This document shows, one piece after another, positions 24,906-34,337 of a DNA stretch of 64,000 nucleotides. Origin of the DNA: Pedobacter aquae (GTDB taxonomy: Bacteria > Bacteroidota > Bacteroidia > Sphingobacteriales > Sphingobacteriaceae); NCBI RefSeq assembly GCF_008195825.1, contig NZ_CP043329.1:2170001-2234000 (forward strand), in the 5' to 3' direction. The first letter of the stretch is position 1. Every line of letters starts with the position of its first letter. The position numbers were made by a program, and so were the translations under genes. The notes under the pieces were generated by a model. The model ran no database searches. It saw nothing but the letters and a program-made list of their open reading frames with translations, and had not been told where the DNA came from.

Positions 24906-26705
24906 ATGGAGAACTTTATAGTATCGGCTAGAAAATACAGACCTGTAACATTTGAAAGTGTTGTGGGGCAGCTGCATATCACCAATACTTTAAAGAACGC
25001 TATCAAAAACAACCAGCTTGCGCAAGCATTTTTGTTTTGCGGACCAAGAGGTGTAGGTAAAACAACTTGCGCCAGAATTTTAGCTAAAACCATCAACTGC
25101 TTGGATTTAACTCCAACAGGTGAAGCTTGTGGCACTTGTGCGTCTTGTATTTCTTTCCAAAATGGTAACTCTTTTAATTTTCATGAGCTAGATGCAGCAT
25201 CAAACAATTCTGTTGATGATATCAGAAATTTAATAGACCAAGTAAGAATACCTCCACAAGCCGGAAAATATAAAGTTTATATCATAGATGAGGTTCACAT
25301 GCTTTCTCAAAGTGCTTTTAATGCCTTTTTGAAAACTTTAGAAGAACCACCTTCTTACGCTATTTTCATCTTAGCAACAACAGAAAAGCACAAAATATTA
25401 CCAACCATATTATCGCGTTGTCAGATATTCGACTTTAACAGGATAAAGGTTGAAGATATGGCTAAGCATTTGGCTAAAATTGCTACCAGAGAAGAGATTG
25501 CTTATGACCAAGATGGCTTACACCTGATTGCCCAAAAAGCAGATGGTGGTTTAAGAGACGCCTTATCTATGTTTGACCAAATTGTTAGTTTTTCTAACAG
25601 ACAGGTTAATTATCAAGCTGTTATTGATAACCTTAATATTCTTGATTACGATTATTATTTTAAGGTGACCGAGTTTTTAATGGCACAAAACACGCCAGCC
25701 GCTTTACTTTTGTTTGATGAGATTTTAAACAATGGTTTTGATGGAAATAACTTTATCACTGGCTTAGCATCGCACTTTAGAAATATACTGGTTTGTAAAG
25801 ACGCCGCTACCGTTCAATTATTAGAGGTTAGTGAGAATATTAAACAAAAATATTTGGAGCAAGCTAAATTAGCTTCAGCTTCTTTTTTAATAAGCGCTTT
25901 AAATATTGCTAACCAATGCGATTTAAATTATAAAATCAGTAAAAACCAACGCTTACAAGTTGAACTTACGCTGATTAAGATAAGCCATATTAGCCAAGCG
26001 GTAAGCTTAAGTCAAAATCCTAATGTTCAGCAAATGGCTGAGCAACTAAAAAAAAAACCTGAAAATTTAGCAATCCCTCAAGCTAGCATAAGCCCTGCTT
26101 TACCCAAACAGGAAGTTGTGGAAAAGGCAGTTCCTACTCTTCAGGAAGTAGAAAAAGTTATAGCTCCTGCTGCTGCACCACAGCCAGAAGCACCGGTTGC
26201 AGAAATTAATATCAACCCAAAAAATCTTATTCCTAAACTAGGCAATACTCTAATTCCTAATTTAAAGAATCCTACAGCTATCAAAACCAAAGAGCAGCTG
26301 GAAGACACGATAGATTACCTTACCGGTGATGCTAAGGATGATTTTACCACAGAGCAATTTATTGAGGCTTGGGGAACCTTCTCGTTTAAAGCTAAAGCTG
26401 ATGGAAAAATGGGCTTAGCTACTTTAATGATGAATTATACGCCCAAATTGAAAGATGGCTATCAAATAGAATTAGAGGTTGAGAATAAATTGCAAGCCAA
26501 CGAGTTGGTTAATGAGCGTATAGATGTTTTAAATTATCTGCGTAAGCAATTGAATAATTTCTCTATTACTTTAGAACCTGTGATTAACGAGAAACAGGAA
26601 GAACGTAAATTATATACCAGTAGAGATAAATACCAACATCTGGTTGAAAAAAACCCTAAACTAGAAGACTTTAGAAAAACTTTCAACCTAGATATTGATT
26701 TCTAG
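24906..26705 (+). CDS. dnaX: DNA polymerase III subunit gamma/tau
   Basis: The 599-aa protein has the clamp-loader AAA+ core: Walker A GPRGVGKTT (46-54), a Cys4 zinc module (about 69-81, with CGTCASC), Walker B IIDEVHMLS, sensor 1 LATTE and the SRC arginine-finger motif. Core domains I-III end near residue 365. Then comes a Pro/Ala/Glu linker (about 385-440) and a tau-type C-terminal domain. The linker starts with QLKKKP, encoded across an A10 run (26048-26057). Slippage there would end translation at once and give a gamma-like product. It loads the beta clamp at the replication fork. The start is fixed by the family N-terminus (MENFIVSARKYRPVTFESVVGQ). Confidence 0.96.
   Translation: MENFIVSARKYRPVTFESVVGQLHITNTLKNAIKNNQLAQAFLFCGPRGVGKTTCARILAKTINCLDLTPTGEACGTCASCISFQNGNSFNFHELDAASNNSVDDIRNLIDQVRIPPQAGKYKVYIIDEVHMLSQSAFNAFLKTLEEPPSYAIFILATTEKHKILPTILSRCQIFDFNRIKVEDMAKHLAKIATREEIAYDQDGLHLIAQKADGGLRDALSMFDQIVSFSNRQVNYQAVIDNLNILDYDYYFKVTEFLMAQNTPAALLLFDEILNNGFDGNNFITGLASHFRNILVCKDAATVQLLEVSENIKQKYLEQAKLASASFLISALNIANQCDLNYKISKNQRLQVELTLIKISHISQAVSLSQNPNVQQMAEQLKKKPENLAIPQASISPALPKQEVVEKAVPTLQEVEKVIAPAAAPQPEAPVAEININPKNLIPKLGNTLIPNLKNPTAIKTKEQLEDTIDYLTGDAKDDFTTEQFIEAWGTFSFKAKADGKMGLATLMMNYTPKLKDGYQIELEVENKLQANELVNERIDVLNYLRKQLNNFSITLEPVINEKQEERKLYTSRDKYQHLVEKNPKLEDFRKTFNLDIDF
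26048..26057 (+). promoter_or_regulatory. A10 slippery run in dnaX, candidate recoding or transcriptional slippage site
   Basis: In frame, CTA AAA AAA AAA CCT encodes L381-K-K-K-P. With one extra A, or a -1 ribosomal shift, the frame reads K-T and then TGA. With one A less it reads K-N-L-K-I and then TAG. Both alternatives stop within 15 bases of the run, giving a protein of about 385 residues ending just after the AAA+ core, as gamma does in E. coli and Thermus. Confidence 0.6.
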
Positions 26706-27110
26706 TTATTTCAAGAATTTAGGATAACCCTCTTCATCTAAATCATCACGATCATCTTCCGGAGTACGAGCAATTTCTTCATCTTTTTTACTAATTTTAA
26801 GATTCTCCTCCCCTGTAATGTGCATCCCTAATTTATCTGCATCATGTTCTAAAGAAGCATTTTTATCATACTCATCTCCTACATAAGGGTTAGATTCATC
26901 ATAATCAGAATCAAAATCATCTGCAGCTGTATCATAAGGGTCTGGATGATCATACCCTAATTCTTTGGCTTCTTCGGGGTCAACATCTAACTCAAAACTA
27001 TCTTCTTTAGGGTTGTATTTTAGATTTTGAGCCTCATTATCAACTAAATTAGACTCTTGGTTACGGTTAAATTGTTCATCGTTAGGATGACTTTCTTTTT
27101 TATTTTCCAT
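26706..27110 (-). CDS. Acidic, low-complexity hypothetical protein
   Basis: The 134-aa product is highly acidic and Asp/Glu/Asn/Tyr-rich (DPEEAKELGYDHPDPYDTA, DDFDSDYDESNPYVGDEYD). It has no membrane segment or signal and looks largely disordered. Similar acidic proteins occur in Sphingobacteria, but I cannot name a family. It is convergent with dnaX, with the two stops adjacent. Confidence 0.65.
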   Translation of the reverse strand: MENKKESHPNDEQFNRNQESNLVDNEAQNLKYNPKEDSFELDVDPEEAKELGYDHPDPYDTAADDFDSDYDESNPYVGDEYDKNASLEHDADKLGMHITGEENLKISKKDEEIARTPEDDRDDLDEEGYPKFLK

Positions 27111-27278
27111 GGCTTATTTTATTTAAGATTTATACTTAATGATGTACTATAAATATGCCAAAACATAAAAATTAAGACCTTAACATTACAAAAAACACCT
27201 TATTCAAAAGCCTGCATTAAAAATCAATTCTTATATTTACCCCTCATTTTAAGTGGGATAAACAAAAACAAATAAATA

Positions 27279-28505
27279 ATGAGCAAAATCAAAGTTGCAA
27301 ACCCTGTAGTAGAACTAGATGGTGATGAAATGACCAGAATTATCTGGAAATTCATTAAAGACAAATTGATTATTCCTTACCTAGATTTAGATATCAAATA
27401 CTATGATTTAGGAATGGAATATCGTGACGAAACAAATGACCAAGTAACCATTGATGCAGCTAATGCAATTAAAGAATATGGCGTTGGTATTAAATGCGCT
27501 ACCATTACTCCGGATGAAGCCAGAGTAGAAGAATTTGGTTTAAAACAAATGTGGAAGTCTCCAAACGGAACCATCAGAAATATTTTAGATGGTACGGTAT
27601 TTAGAGAGCCGATTGTTTGTAAAAATGTTCCTCGTTTAGTTCCTAACTGGACTGCTCCTATTTGCATTGGTCGTCATGCTTTTGGAGACCAATACAGAGC
27701 AACTGATTTTGTTACCAAAGGAAAAGGTAAATTAACCGTTAAATTTGAAGGCGAAGACGGTAGCGTTCAAGAATTTGAAGTATTTAACTTTAAAGGAGAT
27801 GGTGTTGCTTTAGCCATGTACAATACAGACGAAAGTATTAAAGGATTTGCTAGATCATGCTTTAACCAAGCTTTAAGCAAAAAATGGCCTTTATACTTAT
27901 CTACTAAAAACACCATCTTAAAGAAATACGATGGTCGTTTCAAAGATATTTTCGAAGAGATTTATCAACAAGAATTTAAAGCTCAATTTGAGGCTGCTGG
28001 TATTACTTACGAGCACCGCTTAATTGATGACATGGTTGCTTCTGCCTTAAAATGGAATGGTAATTTTGTTTGGGCTTGTAAAAACTACGATGGTGACGTA
28101 CAGTCTGACACCGTAGCACAAGGTTTTGGTTCTTTAGGTTTAATGACTTCTACTTTAGTTACGCCTGATGGTAAAGTTATGGAAGCGGAAGCTGCACATG
28201 GTACAGTTACCCGTCATTACCGTGATCATCAAAAAGGAAAACCTACTTCTACTAACCCTATTGCATCTATTTTTGCTTGGACTAGAGGTTTAGAATTCCG
28301 CGGTAAGTTAGATAACAACCAAGAGCTTATTAATTTCTGCCAAACTTTAGAGCAAGTTTGTGTTGAAACTGTAGAAAGTGGTAAAATGACTAAAGATTTA
28401 GCGGTATGTATCCATGGCAATAAAGTAGAACATGGTAAGCACTACTTATACACAGAAGAATTCTTAGCAGCTATTGATGAGAATTTGAAAGCTAAATTAG
28501 GCTAA
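27279..28505 (+). CDS. icd: NADP-dependent isocitrate dehydrogenase
   Basis: The 408-aa protein belongs to the eukaryote-like homodimeric NADP-IDH group: [18 protein letters not shown] at the start, [12 protein letters not shown], the substrate-binding [29 protein letters not shown] with the metal-binding Asp, and [15 protein letters not shown]. It converts isocitrate to 2-oxoglutarate in the TCA cycle and supplies NADPH. It appears to be monocistronic, with a terminator at 28559-28601. Confidence 0.96.
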   Translation: MSKIKVANPVVELDGDEMTRIIWKFIKDKLIIPYLDLDIKYYDLGMEYRDETNDQVTIDAANAIKEYGVGIKCATITPDEARVEEFGLKQMWKSPNGTIRNILDGTVFREPIVCKNVPRLVPNWTAPICIGRHAFGDQYRATDFVTKGKGKLTVKFEGEDGSVQEFEVFNFKGDGVALAMYNTDESIKGFARSCFNQALSKKWPLYLSTKNTILKKYDGRFKDIFEEIYQQEFKAQFEAAGITYEHRLIDDMVASALKWNGNFVWACKNYDGDVQSDTVAQGFGSLGLMTSTLVTPDGKVMEAEAAHGTVTRHYRDHQKGKPTSTNPIASIFAWTRGLEFRGKLDNNQELINFCQTLEQVCVETVESGKMTKDLAVCIHGNKVEHGKHYLYTEEFLAAIDENLKAKLG

Positions 28506-28558
28506 TCATCTAAAATGACAAGCATTGAAGTGAATTGATAGCTTGTCTCAAAATTTAT

Positions 28559-28601
28559 AAATCCTCAACATAAAAGTTTTTTAGCTTTAGGTTGAGGATT
28601 T
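28559..28601 (+). terminator. Terminator after icd
   Basis: An 11-bp perfect stem, AAATCCTCAAC (28559-28569) with GTTGAGGATTT (28591-28601), ends in a T run. It lies between icd and the ywbE-like gene. Confidence 0.85.
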
Positions 28602-28622
28602 TTTAATGCATTTTATTTTTTA

Positions 28623-28826
28623 ATGATGGACGGAACAGTAAGAAGTAATATTAAAATAGGCGCTTTGGTGAATATTGTTTTAAAGAAAGACCAAAGAACA
28701 GGTATCCTTACAGAAGGTATTGTGAAAAGAATCTTGACAAGCGCCCCAAAGCATCATCGTGGAATTAAAGTTATGCTGGATGATGGACAAGTTGGCCGCG
28801 TTCAGGAAATATTGGAAGAAGATTAA
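28623..28826 (+). CDS. ywbE: YwbE family protein
   Basis: The 67-aa protein is the short YwbE family: GTVRSNIKIGALVNIVLKKDQRTG, LTEGIVKRILTSAPKHHRGI, VGRVQEIL. The KOW-like beta pattern suggests nucleic-acid or ribosome association, but the role of the family is not established. Two adjacent ATGs (28623 and 28626) are possible starts. It is isolated between two terminators. Confidence 0.85.
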   Translation: MMDGTVRSNIKIGALVNIVLKKDQRTGILTEGIVKRILTSAPKHHRGIKVMLDDGQVGRVQEILEED

Positions 28827-28844
28827 AAATTCATCCCCATAAAA

Positions 28845-28874
28845 AAAGGCTACCGATTAAAATCAGTAGCCTTT
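28845..28874. terminator. Bidirectional terminator between ywbE and the TonB receptor
   Basis: The stem AAAGGCTAC (28845-28853) with GTAGCCTTT (28866-28874) continues as GATT/AATC after one mismatch, with a 2-base loop and flanking A/T runs. Confidence 0.82.
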
Positions 28875-28896
28875 GCTATTTAGTGTGTTAGTTGTG

Positions 28897-31656
28897 TTAT
28901 TTAATATCAACTAAAATTCCTGCAAAAATCATTCTTCCCAATTGCGGTCCACCCCAAATTTGAGTGTTGTAAGCATTGGTTAAGTTAGAACCACCAATCT
29001 GGATGGTTGATTTAGCTTTAGGAACTTTGTAAGACAAAGAAGCATCTAAAGTTCCGATGTTGTCTATTGGACCAACATCAAAAGGGAATTCATATACAAA
29101 ACCTTGTTGCCATCTGTAATTAACGTTATAGCCTAATCTTTTCTTAAACTCGCCATCAATACCTAAGTTAAACTTGTTTTCTGGTGTGTTAAAGAAAGCC
29201 AAGAAACCTGTTGGTAAATCGCCAATTTTGTTATAGCTATAATTAGCATTGAAGTTTAACTCTTTTTTGTAAGCGTATCCTAAACCAACACTAACACCTT
29301 GCGTTGTTACCTCTTGTTGGCTATTAAACCAAACTTGAATGATACGGGTAGGACTTGAAGCATCATTTAAACGGTTTCTTGCTCTAACAACATTATTATC
29401 ATTTGGGTCTGGAGCAGGTACCGCACCTACTGCAACAGCTATTTGTCCTGCTGTTGGTCTAGAACCATCTGTATTACCAATAAATGGTTGTGCACCAATG
29501 AAGTTATTATAATTACTTCTAAAATAAGTAATATCAAAAGTTAATTTATCTTGTATGATAGTTTTATAACCCACTTCAAAAGTAGCAACTTGCTCTAAAT
29601 CTAAGCGTGGCGCAGCATAGTTAAATGCTGTAGAACCACCGGCTACTGCCGCAATGTTTGCAGCTGGACTGCCTTGAGTTAGCAAAGTAGTATTATAACC
29701 ATTAAAACCGTTTCTAACATTACCTAATAATAAGGCACTACCAATATCTAAACGGATGTATTGGTCTATTTGGGTAGGACTTCTAAACGCTACACCGTAA
29801 CTAGAACGGAAATTATGTTGTCTTTTTTCGCCAAAGGTATAAACCGCTGAAGCTCTTGGTGAGAATTTAGACTCGAAATTTTTAAAATCATCTAAACGAG
29901 CAGCAACTTGTAGTTTTAATGCATCGTTGAAGAAGGTTTTAGCCACCTGGCTGTAAACGCCATATTCATAGTTTTCAATTCTATCACCACCTGGGCTATC
30001 TTCAAAAACTGCCCCTTGTGATGCTAAACCAAATGCTCTGTAAGCACCACCCACAATAACATCGGCAAATTTAAATCCGAATTGGTATTGCCCACTCACA
30101 TCTGTCATAACAGAATTTACTGGTAATCTTGAACCTGCTGGCTGGTTTAGCTCGGCATTGTATTTACGTAAGGCATTAAAAGAAGGAGATCCTGCTTGTG
30201 GCCAAGTTGCGCTTGCTGCTGCATAAGCTTGTGCAGGCGTTGCGCCTTGTTGTATAGCACCTCCGTAGGTAGTAAAAAACTGTTGAGTATGACTAGTATA
30301 AGGCTGGCCTGTAGTAGGATTTATAGGCAACGCTGGTAAACCTGCTGCTGTAGGATTTAAAGTAGCCATTCTAGCTCCTAAAAAGCTTAAATCATAAGTA
30401 TCACCACCATTATCTTCAGTTCTGAAAGCTCTTAAAAACCATTTATCAGATTTTAACTCGGCTCTAAATTGGTCTACACTTAAGTTTTTAAAACGATACC
30501 TACTGGTAGATTGGTAAGTGGTAGTACCACCTGCTCTTTTATAATCTAAAGTCGCTTTTATCTTATCGGTAATTAAATAAGAAATGCTTGGATTAATTCT
30601 ATAGCTTAAAGTTCTGTTATCGTTTGCAATTAAAGCAGTTTCAGACCATCCTGGTGTGTAAATTACCTCTCCCGGAACAATAGGAGTTGTTACACCAGCT
30701 TGTACTGTACTGATTTCCCCATAGGTATTTAAGGCATCATAACCAAAGGCAGAACCTGGCCCGTAGTTTTTAGCAGACGTAATACGCTTTGCAGATTGGT
30801 CATTGGCCATCCAGTCATCGGCAGAGAAATAAGAAGCATTAATTTTAAAAGCTAACTTATCAGTTAATTTTTTAGCATATCTGATTTGACCATCAAATAA
30901 AGACCTATTACCGCCTCTTAATTTTAATGATAAACCTTCTGTATAAAATGGATCTTTTGAGTTGGTTAACAAAACACCATTAAACGCATTTGCGCCATAC
31001 AAGGCAGATGCAGGGCCATGTATAATTTCTACTGAGCTAACATCTAACTCTGCAACGCCTAGCATATTACCAGCGTTAAGGTTTAAACTTGGCACTTGCG
31101 TATCTACATAGTCGGCTAGTTGAATCATACGCTCTGATTTAGGGCTGTTAAAGCCTCTGGTAGAGATGGTAGTAAGCAACATAGAAGAGCTATTTACGTC
31201 AATACCTTGGTATCTGGCAAGGTTACTAAACATCTCTGGCCCTCCACCAGCTAAAAGTTGGTTAGAACTTACTTTAGTTACCGTTACCGGAGCCTCCAAA
31301 ATACGTTCTTCAACCCTTGAGGCAGAAACCACCAATTCATCAAAATTGATACTTGCCTCTTTTAAAGTGACTTTTAAATCAGCATTGGGTTTACTTAAAG
31401 AAATCTTTTGTGTTTGGAAACCCAACATAGAAAACTCTAAAACTATTGGCCCCTTTTCAAAATTTACATTTAAGGCAAAAGCCCCGTCTCCATTGGTAGA
31501 TGTTCCAACAAATGAGCCCTGTACAGTAACACTTACCCCGGGTAAAGTACTATTATCAGACGCTATAACTTTACCTTTTACGTTTTGTGCTAAAACAGGA
31601 AAGGCAAAAAATGAACAGCAAAGCATAACTATGCTTAATAGTATTCGTCTTTTCAT
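28897..31656 (-). CDS. TonB-dependent outer-membrane receptor
   Basis: The 919-aa protein has a signal peptide (1-23, ending VLAQ), a carboxypeptidase-regulatory-like domain (about 24-110, GKVIASDNSTLPGVSVTVQG), a plug domain (about 120-230, with the TonB-box-like ELVVSASR, and VEIIHGPASALYGANAFNGV) and a 22-strand barrel ending GRMIFAGILVDIK. No STN domain or SusD partner is present, so it is not a Sus-type locus. It should import a siderophore, cobalamin or other ligand; the sequence does not say which. It stands alone, with an 18-base palindrome 31 bases upstream of its ATG. Confidence 0.9.
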   Translation of the reverse strand: MKRRILLSIVMLCCSFFAFPVLAQNVKGKVIASDNSTLPGVSVTVQGSFVGTSTNGDGAFALNVNFEKGPIVLEFSMLGFQTQKISLSKPNADLKVTLKEASINFDELVVSASRVEERILEAPVTVTKVSSNQLLAGGGPEMFSNLARYQGIDVNSSSMLLTTISTRGFNSPKSERMIQLADYVDTQVPSLNLNAGNMLGVAELDVSSVEIIHGPASALYGANAFNGVLLTNSKDPFYTEGLSLKLRGGNRSLFDGQIRYAKKLTDKLAFKINASYFSADDWMANDQSAKRITSAKNYGPGSAFGYDALNTYGEISTVQAGVTTPIVPGEVIYTPGWSETALIANDNRTLSYRINPSISYLITDKIKATLDYKRAGGTTTYQSTSRYRFKNLSVDQFRAELKSDKWFLRAFRTEDNGGDTYDLSFLGARMATLNPTAAGLPALPINPTTGQPYTSHTQQFFTTYGGAIQQGATPAQAYAAASATWPQAGSPSFNALRKYNAELNQPAGSRLPVNSVMTDVSGQYQFGFKFADVIVGGAYRAFGLASQGAVFEDSPGGDRIENYEYGVYSQVAKTFFNDALKLQVAARLDDFKNFESKFSPRASAVYTFGEKRQHNFRSSYGVAFRSPTQIDQYIRLDIGSALLLGNVRNGFNGYNTTLLTQGSPAANIAAVAGGSTAFNYAAPRLDLEQVATFEVGYKTIIQDKLTFDITYFRSNYNNFIGAQPFIGNTDGSRPTAGQIAVAVGAVPAPDPNDNNVVRARNRLNDASSPTRIIQVWFNSQQEVTTQGVSVGLGYAYKKELNFNANYSYNKIGDLPTGFLAFFNTPENKFNLGIDGEFKKRLGYNVNYRWQQGFVYEFPFDVGPIDNIGTLDASLSYKVPKAKSTIQIGGSNLTNAYNTQIWGGPQLGRMIFAGILVDIK

Positions 31657-31686
31657 CTTAAATTATTTTTCGTTTATATATGGTTA

Positions 31687-31704
31687 TATTATGCAAGCAT
31701 AATA
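31687..31704. promoter_or_regulatory. 18-base palindrome TATTATGC-AA-GCATAATA upstream of the TonB receptor
   Basis: The arms (31687-31694 and 31697-31704) are perfect inverse complements with a 2-base centre, 31 bases upstream of the receptor ATG. The core TATGCAAGCATA is identical to that at 19121-19134 read on the other strand. It is probably an operator. The rest of the gap to manA is AT-rich. Confidence 0.5.
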
Positions 31705-31933
31705 AATAAAATTATAACAATTATTTGTAATATCAAATAAATTAAATCTTACTTAGGTAAATAATTATCTTACGAGCCAAAACAAAGCCAGAAATATAAT
31801 TATGGTCATGATCATTTTTATATAGAATCTCCTATATGTATATCGTAAACCATACAAAATTGTATTTTAGCGGCACAATTATTTAAGGAACAACAAAGTT
31901 GAGTTTAGACTTAAAACATCAAATAACGAAAGC

Positions 31934-32914
31934 ATGAATAGGTTATATCCATTAAAATTTAAAACCATTTTTAAAGACAAAATTTGGGGCGGACAAAAAA
32001 TTAAAACAGTTTTAGGGAAAGATTTTGGTACACTGCCTAATTGCGGCGAAACTTGGGAGCTATCTGGCGTAAAAAGTGATGTTTCTGTTATAGCAAACGG
32101 ACCTTTAGCAGGTACTTCATTGGCCGCTTTATTGGCTTCTGAAAAAGAAAACCTGATAGGTAAAAGTGTTTATAATAGGTTTGGAGATGAGTTTCCTTTG
32201 TTGGTGAAATTTATAGACGCTAATGAAGATTTATCTATACAGGTTCACCCTGATGATGAATTAGCAAAAAAACGCCATAACTCTTTTGGTAAAACAGAAA
32301 TGTGGTATGTGCTCCAGGCTGATGAAGGTTCTTCTTTAATAGCCGGCTTTAACCAAAAAGTTGACAAAGCGCTTTACCTAGAAAAGTTTAATGAAGGTAA
32401 GCTTCAAGATATTTTAAACGAAGAAGCTGTAAAAGCTGATGATGTTTTTTTCTTACCAGCCGGAAGGGTGCATACCATAGGAAAAGGGCTATTAATTGCC
32501 GAGATACAGCAAACATCTGACATTACTTACCGCATATATGATTTTGATCGTGTAGATGATCAAGGCATTAAAAGAGAATTACATGTTGAAGAGGCTTTAG
32601 ATGCTATTGATTACAACTTCTACGATGCTTATAAAACATCCTACAAAAAAGAAAAAAACACGCCTACTCAGCTTGTTTCTTGCCCGTATTTTACTACCCA
32701 AGTTTTAGATTTTGATACTTCTGTAGGTAGAGATTATAGTGCTCTAGATAGTTTTGTGATACATGTTTGTATATCAGGTTCATATATACTAAAATATGGT
32801 ATGGAAGAGCTACCAGTTAACATGGGAGATTGTATTCTAATTCCTGCCGGCACACAAAAAGTAGAACTAAGCACTAGCCACGGCTTTAAGATTCTGGAGA
32901 GTTTTGTTGGGTAA
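31934..32914 (+). CDS. manA: Class I mannose-6-phosphate isomerase
   Basis: The 326-aa protein matches the short type I phosphomannose isomerases: KIWGGQKIKTVLGKD, the zinc site in IQVHPDDELAKK, TEMWYVLQAD, and the catalytic region AGRVHTIGKGLLIAEIQQTSDITYRIYDFDR. It interconverts mannose-6-phosphate and fructose-6-phosphate. It is monocistronic; a repeat array and a terminator lie between it and the convergent pgk. Confidence 0.93.
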   Translation: MNRLYPLKFKTIFKDKIWGGQKIKTVLGKDFGTLPNCGETWELSGVKSDVSVIANGPLAGTSLAALLASEKENLIGKSVYNRFGDEFPLLVKFIDANEDLSIQVHPDDELAKKRHNSFGKTEMWYVLQADEGSSLIAGFNQKVDKALYLEKFNEGKLQDILNEEAVKADDVFFLPAGRVHTIGKGLLIAEIQQTSDITYRIYDFDRVDDQGIKRELHVEEALDAIDYNFYDAYKTSYKKEKNTPTQLVSCPYFTTQVLDFDTSVGRDYSALDSFVIHVCISGSYILKYGMEELPVNMGDCILIPAGTQKVELSTSHGFKILESFVG

Positions 32915-32919
32915 GTAGG

Positions 32920-33063
32920 CATTAGTCATTGGTGGATAGTCAATAGTTTATTGGTGAATAGTTATTGGTCAAGAGTTCATTAGTCAATAGGGAATACTTT
33001 ATAGAAACTGATAACCAAAAACCGGCAACTGACAACCGGCAACTAAAAACTGACAACTGATAA
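32920..33063 (+). repeat. Two adjoining arrays of degenerate short tandem repeats
   Basis: Array one (about 32920-32991) repeats variants of ATTAGTCATTGGT and GAATAGTTATTGGT. Array two (about 33007-33063) repeats variants of AACTGACAACCGGC and AACTGACAACTG. Period is about 7-14 bases and copies are imperfect. Similar TTAGTCATTGG and CAACTGA-type arrays are a familiar intergenic feature in Bacteroidota. The second array is partly complementary to the first, so a long imperfect hairpin is possible. Confidence 0.7.
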
Positions 33064-33064
33064 T

Positions 33065-33113
33065 AAAAAAAGCTGCCTAATAGCTATTATTGCTAAATCA
33101 GACAGCTTTTTTT
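33065..33113. terminator. Bidirectional terminator between manA and pgk
   Basis: An 11-bp stem, AAAAAAAGCTG (33065-33075) with CAGCTTTTTTT (33103-33113), encloses an inner TAGC/GCTA stem. It serves manA on the plus strand and pgk on the minus strand. Confidence 0.88.
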
Positions 33114-33128
33114 TGTGGCTATAGATTT

Positions 33129-34319
33129 CTAGCCTTGTATAGCTTTTACGCCTGGAAGTTCTTTACCTTCCATATATTCTAGCAAAGCACCACCGCCTGT
33201 AGAAACATAGCTTACTTCGTTTTCTAAACCAAATTTAGCAATAGCTGCTGCAGAATCGCCACCACCAATTAAAGAGAAAGCGCCGGTTTTAGTTGCTGCT
33301 ACTATAGCATCAGCTACGGCTCTGGTACCTTCTTCAAATTTCTTCATTTCAAAAACACCCATTGGACCATTCCAAAGTATGGTTTTAGAATTCATCACGA
33401 TGTCTGCATATAGTTTACGGGTTTCAATACCGATGTCTAAACCTTCCCAATCTGAAGGGATATTTTTTGTTTCTACATATTGTGTGTTGGCTGTTTCTGC
33501 AAAATCATCAGCAATTAAAGAATCTGAAGGGATATATATTTTCACCCCTTTTGCTTCTGCTTTCTTTAAAATCTCTAGCGCTAGTTCTTGCTTATCTAAC
33601 TCTACAATAGATTTACCAATTTCACCACCTAAAGCTTTCACGAAAGTATAAGTCATGCCACCACCAATGACCAAATTATCTACTTTATCTAATAATCTTT
33701 CAATCAGTTGGATTTTATCTGAAACTTTAGAACCACCCATAATTGCTGTAAATGGTCTTTCCGCTTTATTTAATACTTTCTCTGCATTTTCTAACTCAGA
33801 AGCCATTAAATAACCAAAGTATTTTGCTGTTGGGAAAAATTTAGCAATGACAGCGGTAGAAGCATGTGCCCTATGTGCTGCACCAAAAGCATCGTTTACA
33901 TAAACATCACCTAGTTGCGCTAATTTTTCTGCAAATGCTTCATCACCTTTTTCTTCTTCTTTGTAGAAACGTAAATTTTCTATCAATAACACCTCTCCTG
34001 CTTGTAAAGCATCAGCTTTAGCTTTTGCCTCTGCACCTATACAATCATCGGCGAAAGCCACTTCTTTACCTAATAAAGTAGACAAATGCTTCACTATATG
34101 TTGTAAAGAATATTTATTTGTAGGACCATCTTTTGGCCTGCCTAAGTGCGACATTAAGATAACTGCACCACCATCATTCAAAATCTTTTGGATAGTTGGC
34201 AAAGCAGCGGTGATACGTTTATCATCGGTTATATTGAAATCAGCATCCAGAGGGACATTAAAATCTACCCTTACTAAAGCTTTCTTGTTTGCGAAATTTA
34301 ATTTGTCTACAGTATTCAT
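33129..34319 (-). CDS. pgk: Phosphoglycerate kinase
   Basis: The 396-aa protein is a complete [40 protein letters not shown], the nucleotide site [17 protein letters not shown] and GGGDSAAA. It transfers phosphate from 1,3-bisphosphoglycerate to ADP. It is the last gene of the gap-GNAT-pgk cluster, 18 bp after the GNAT gene. Confidence 0.97.
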   Translation of the reverse strand: MNTVDKLNFANKKALVRVDFNVPLDADFNITDDKRITAALPTIQKILNDGGAVILMSHLGRPKDGPTNKYSLQHIVKHLSTLLGKEVAFADDCIGAEAKAKADALQAGEVLLIENLRFYKEEEKGDEAFAEKLAQLGDVYVNDAFGAAHRAHASTAVIAKFFPTAKYFGYLMASELENAEKVLNKAERPFTAIMGGSKVSDKIQLIERLLDKVDNLVIGGGMTYTFVKALGGEIGKSIVELDKQELALEILKKAEAKGVKIYIPSDSLIADDFAETANTQYVETKNIPSDWEGLDIGIETRKLYADIVMNSKTILWNGPMGVFEMKKFEEGTRAVADAIVAATKTGAFSLIGGGDSAAAIAKFGLENEVSYVSTGGGALLEYMEGKELPGVKAIQG

Positions 34320-34337
34320 ATTTATTGTGTTGGATTG

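Noticed and set aside
32920-33063. CRISPR array
   Set aside because: The repeats are short, degenerate and lack unique spacers of constant length; no cas genes are in the window.
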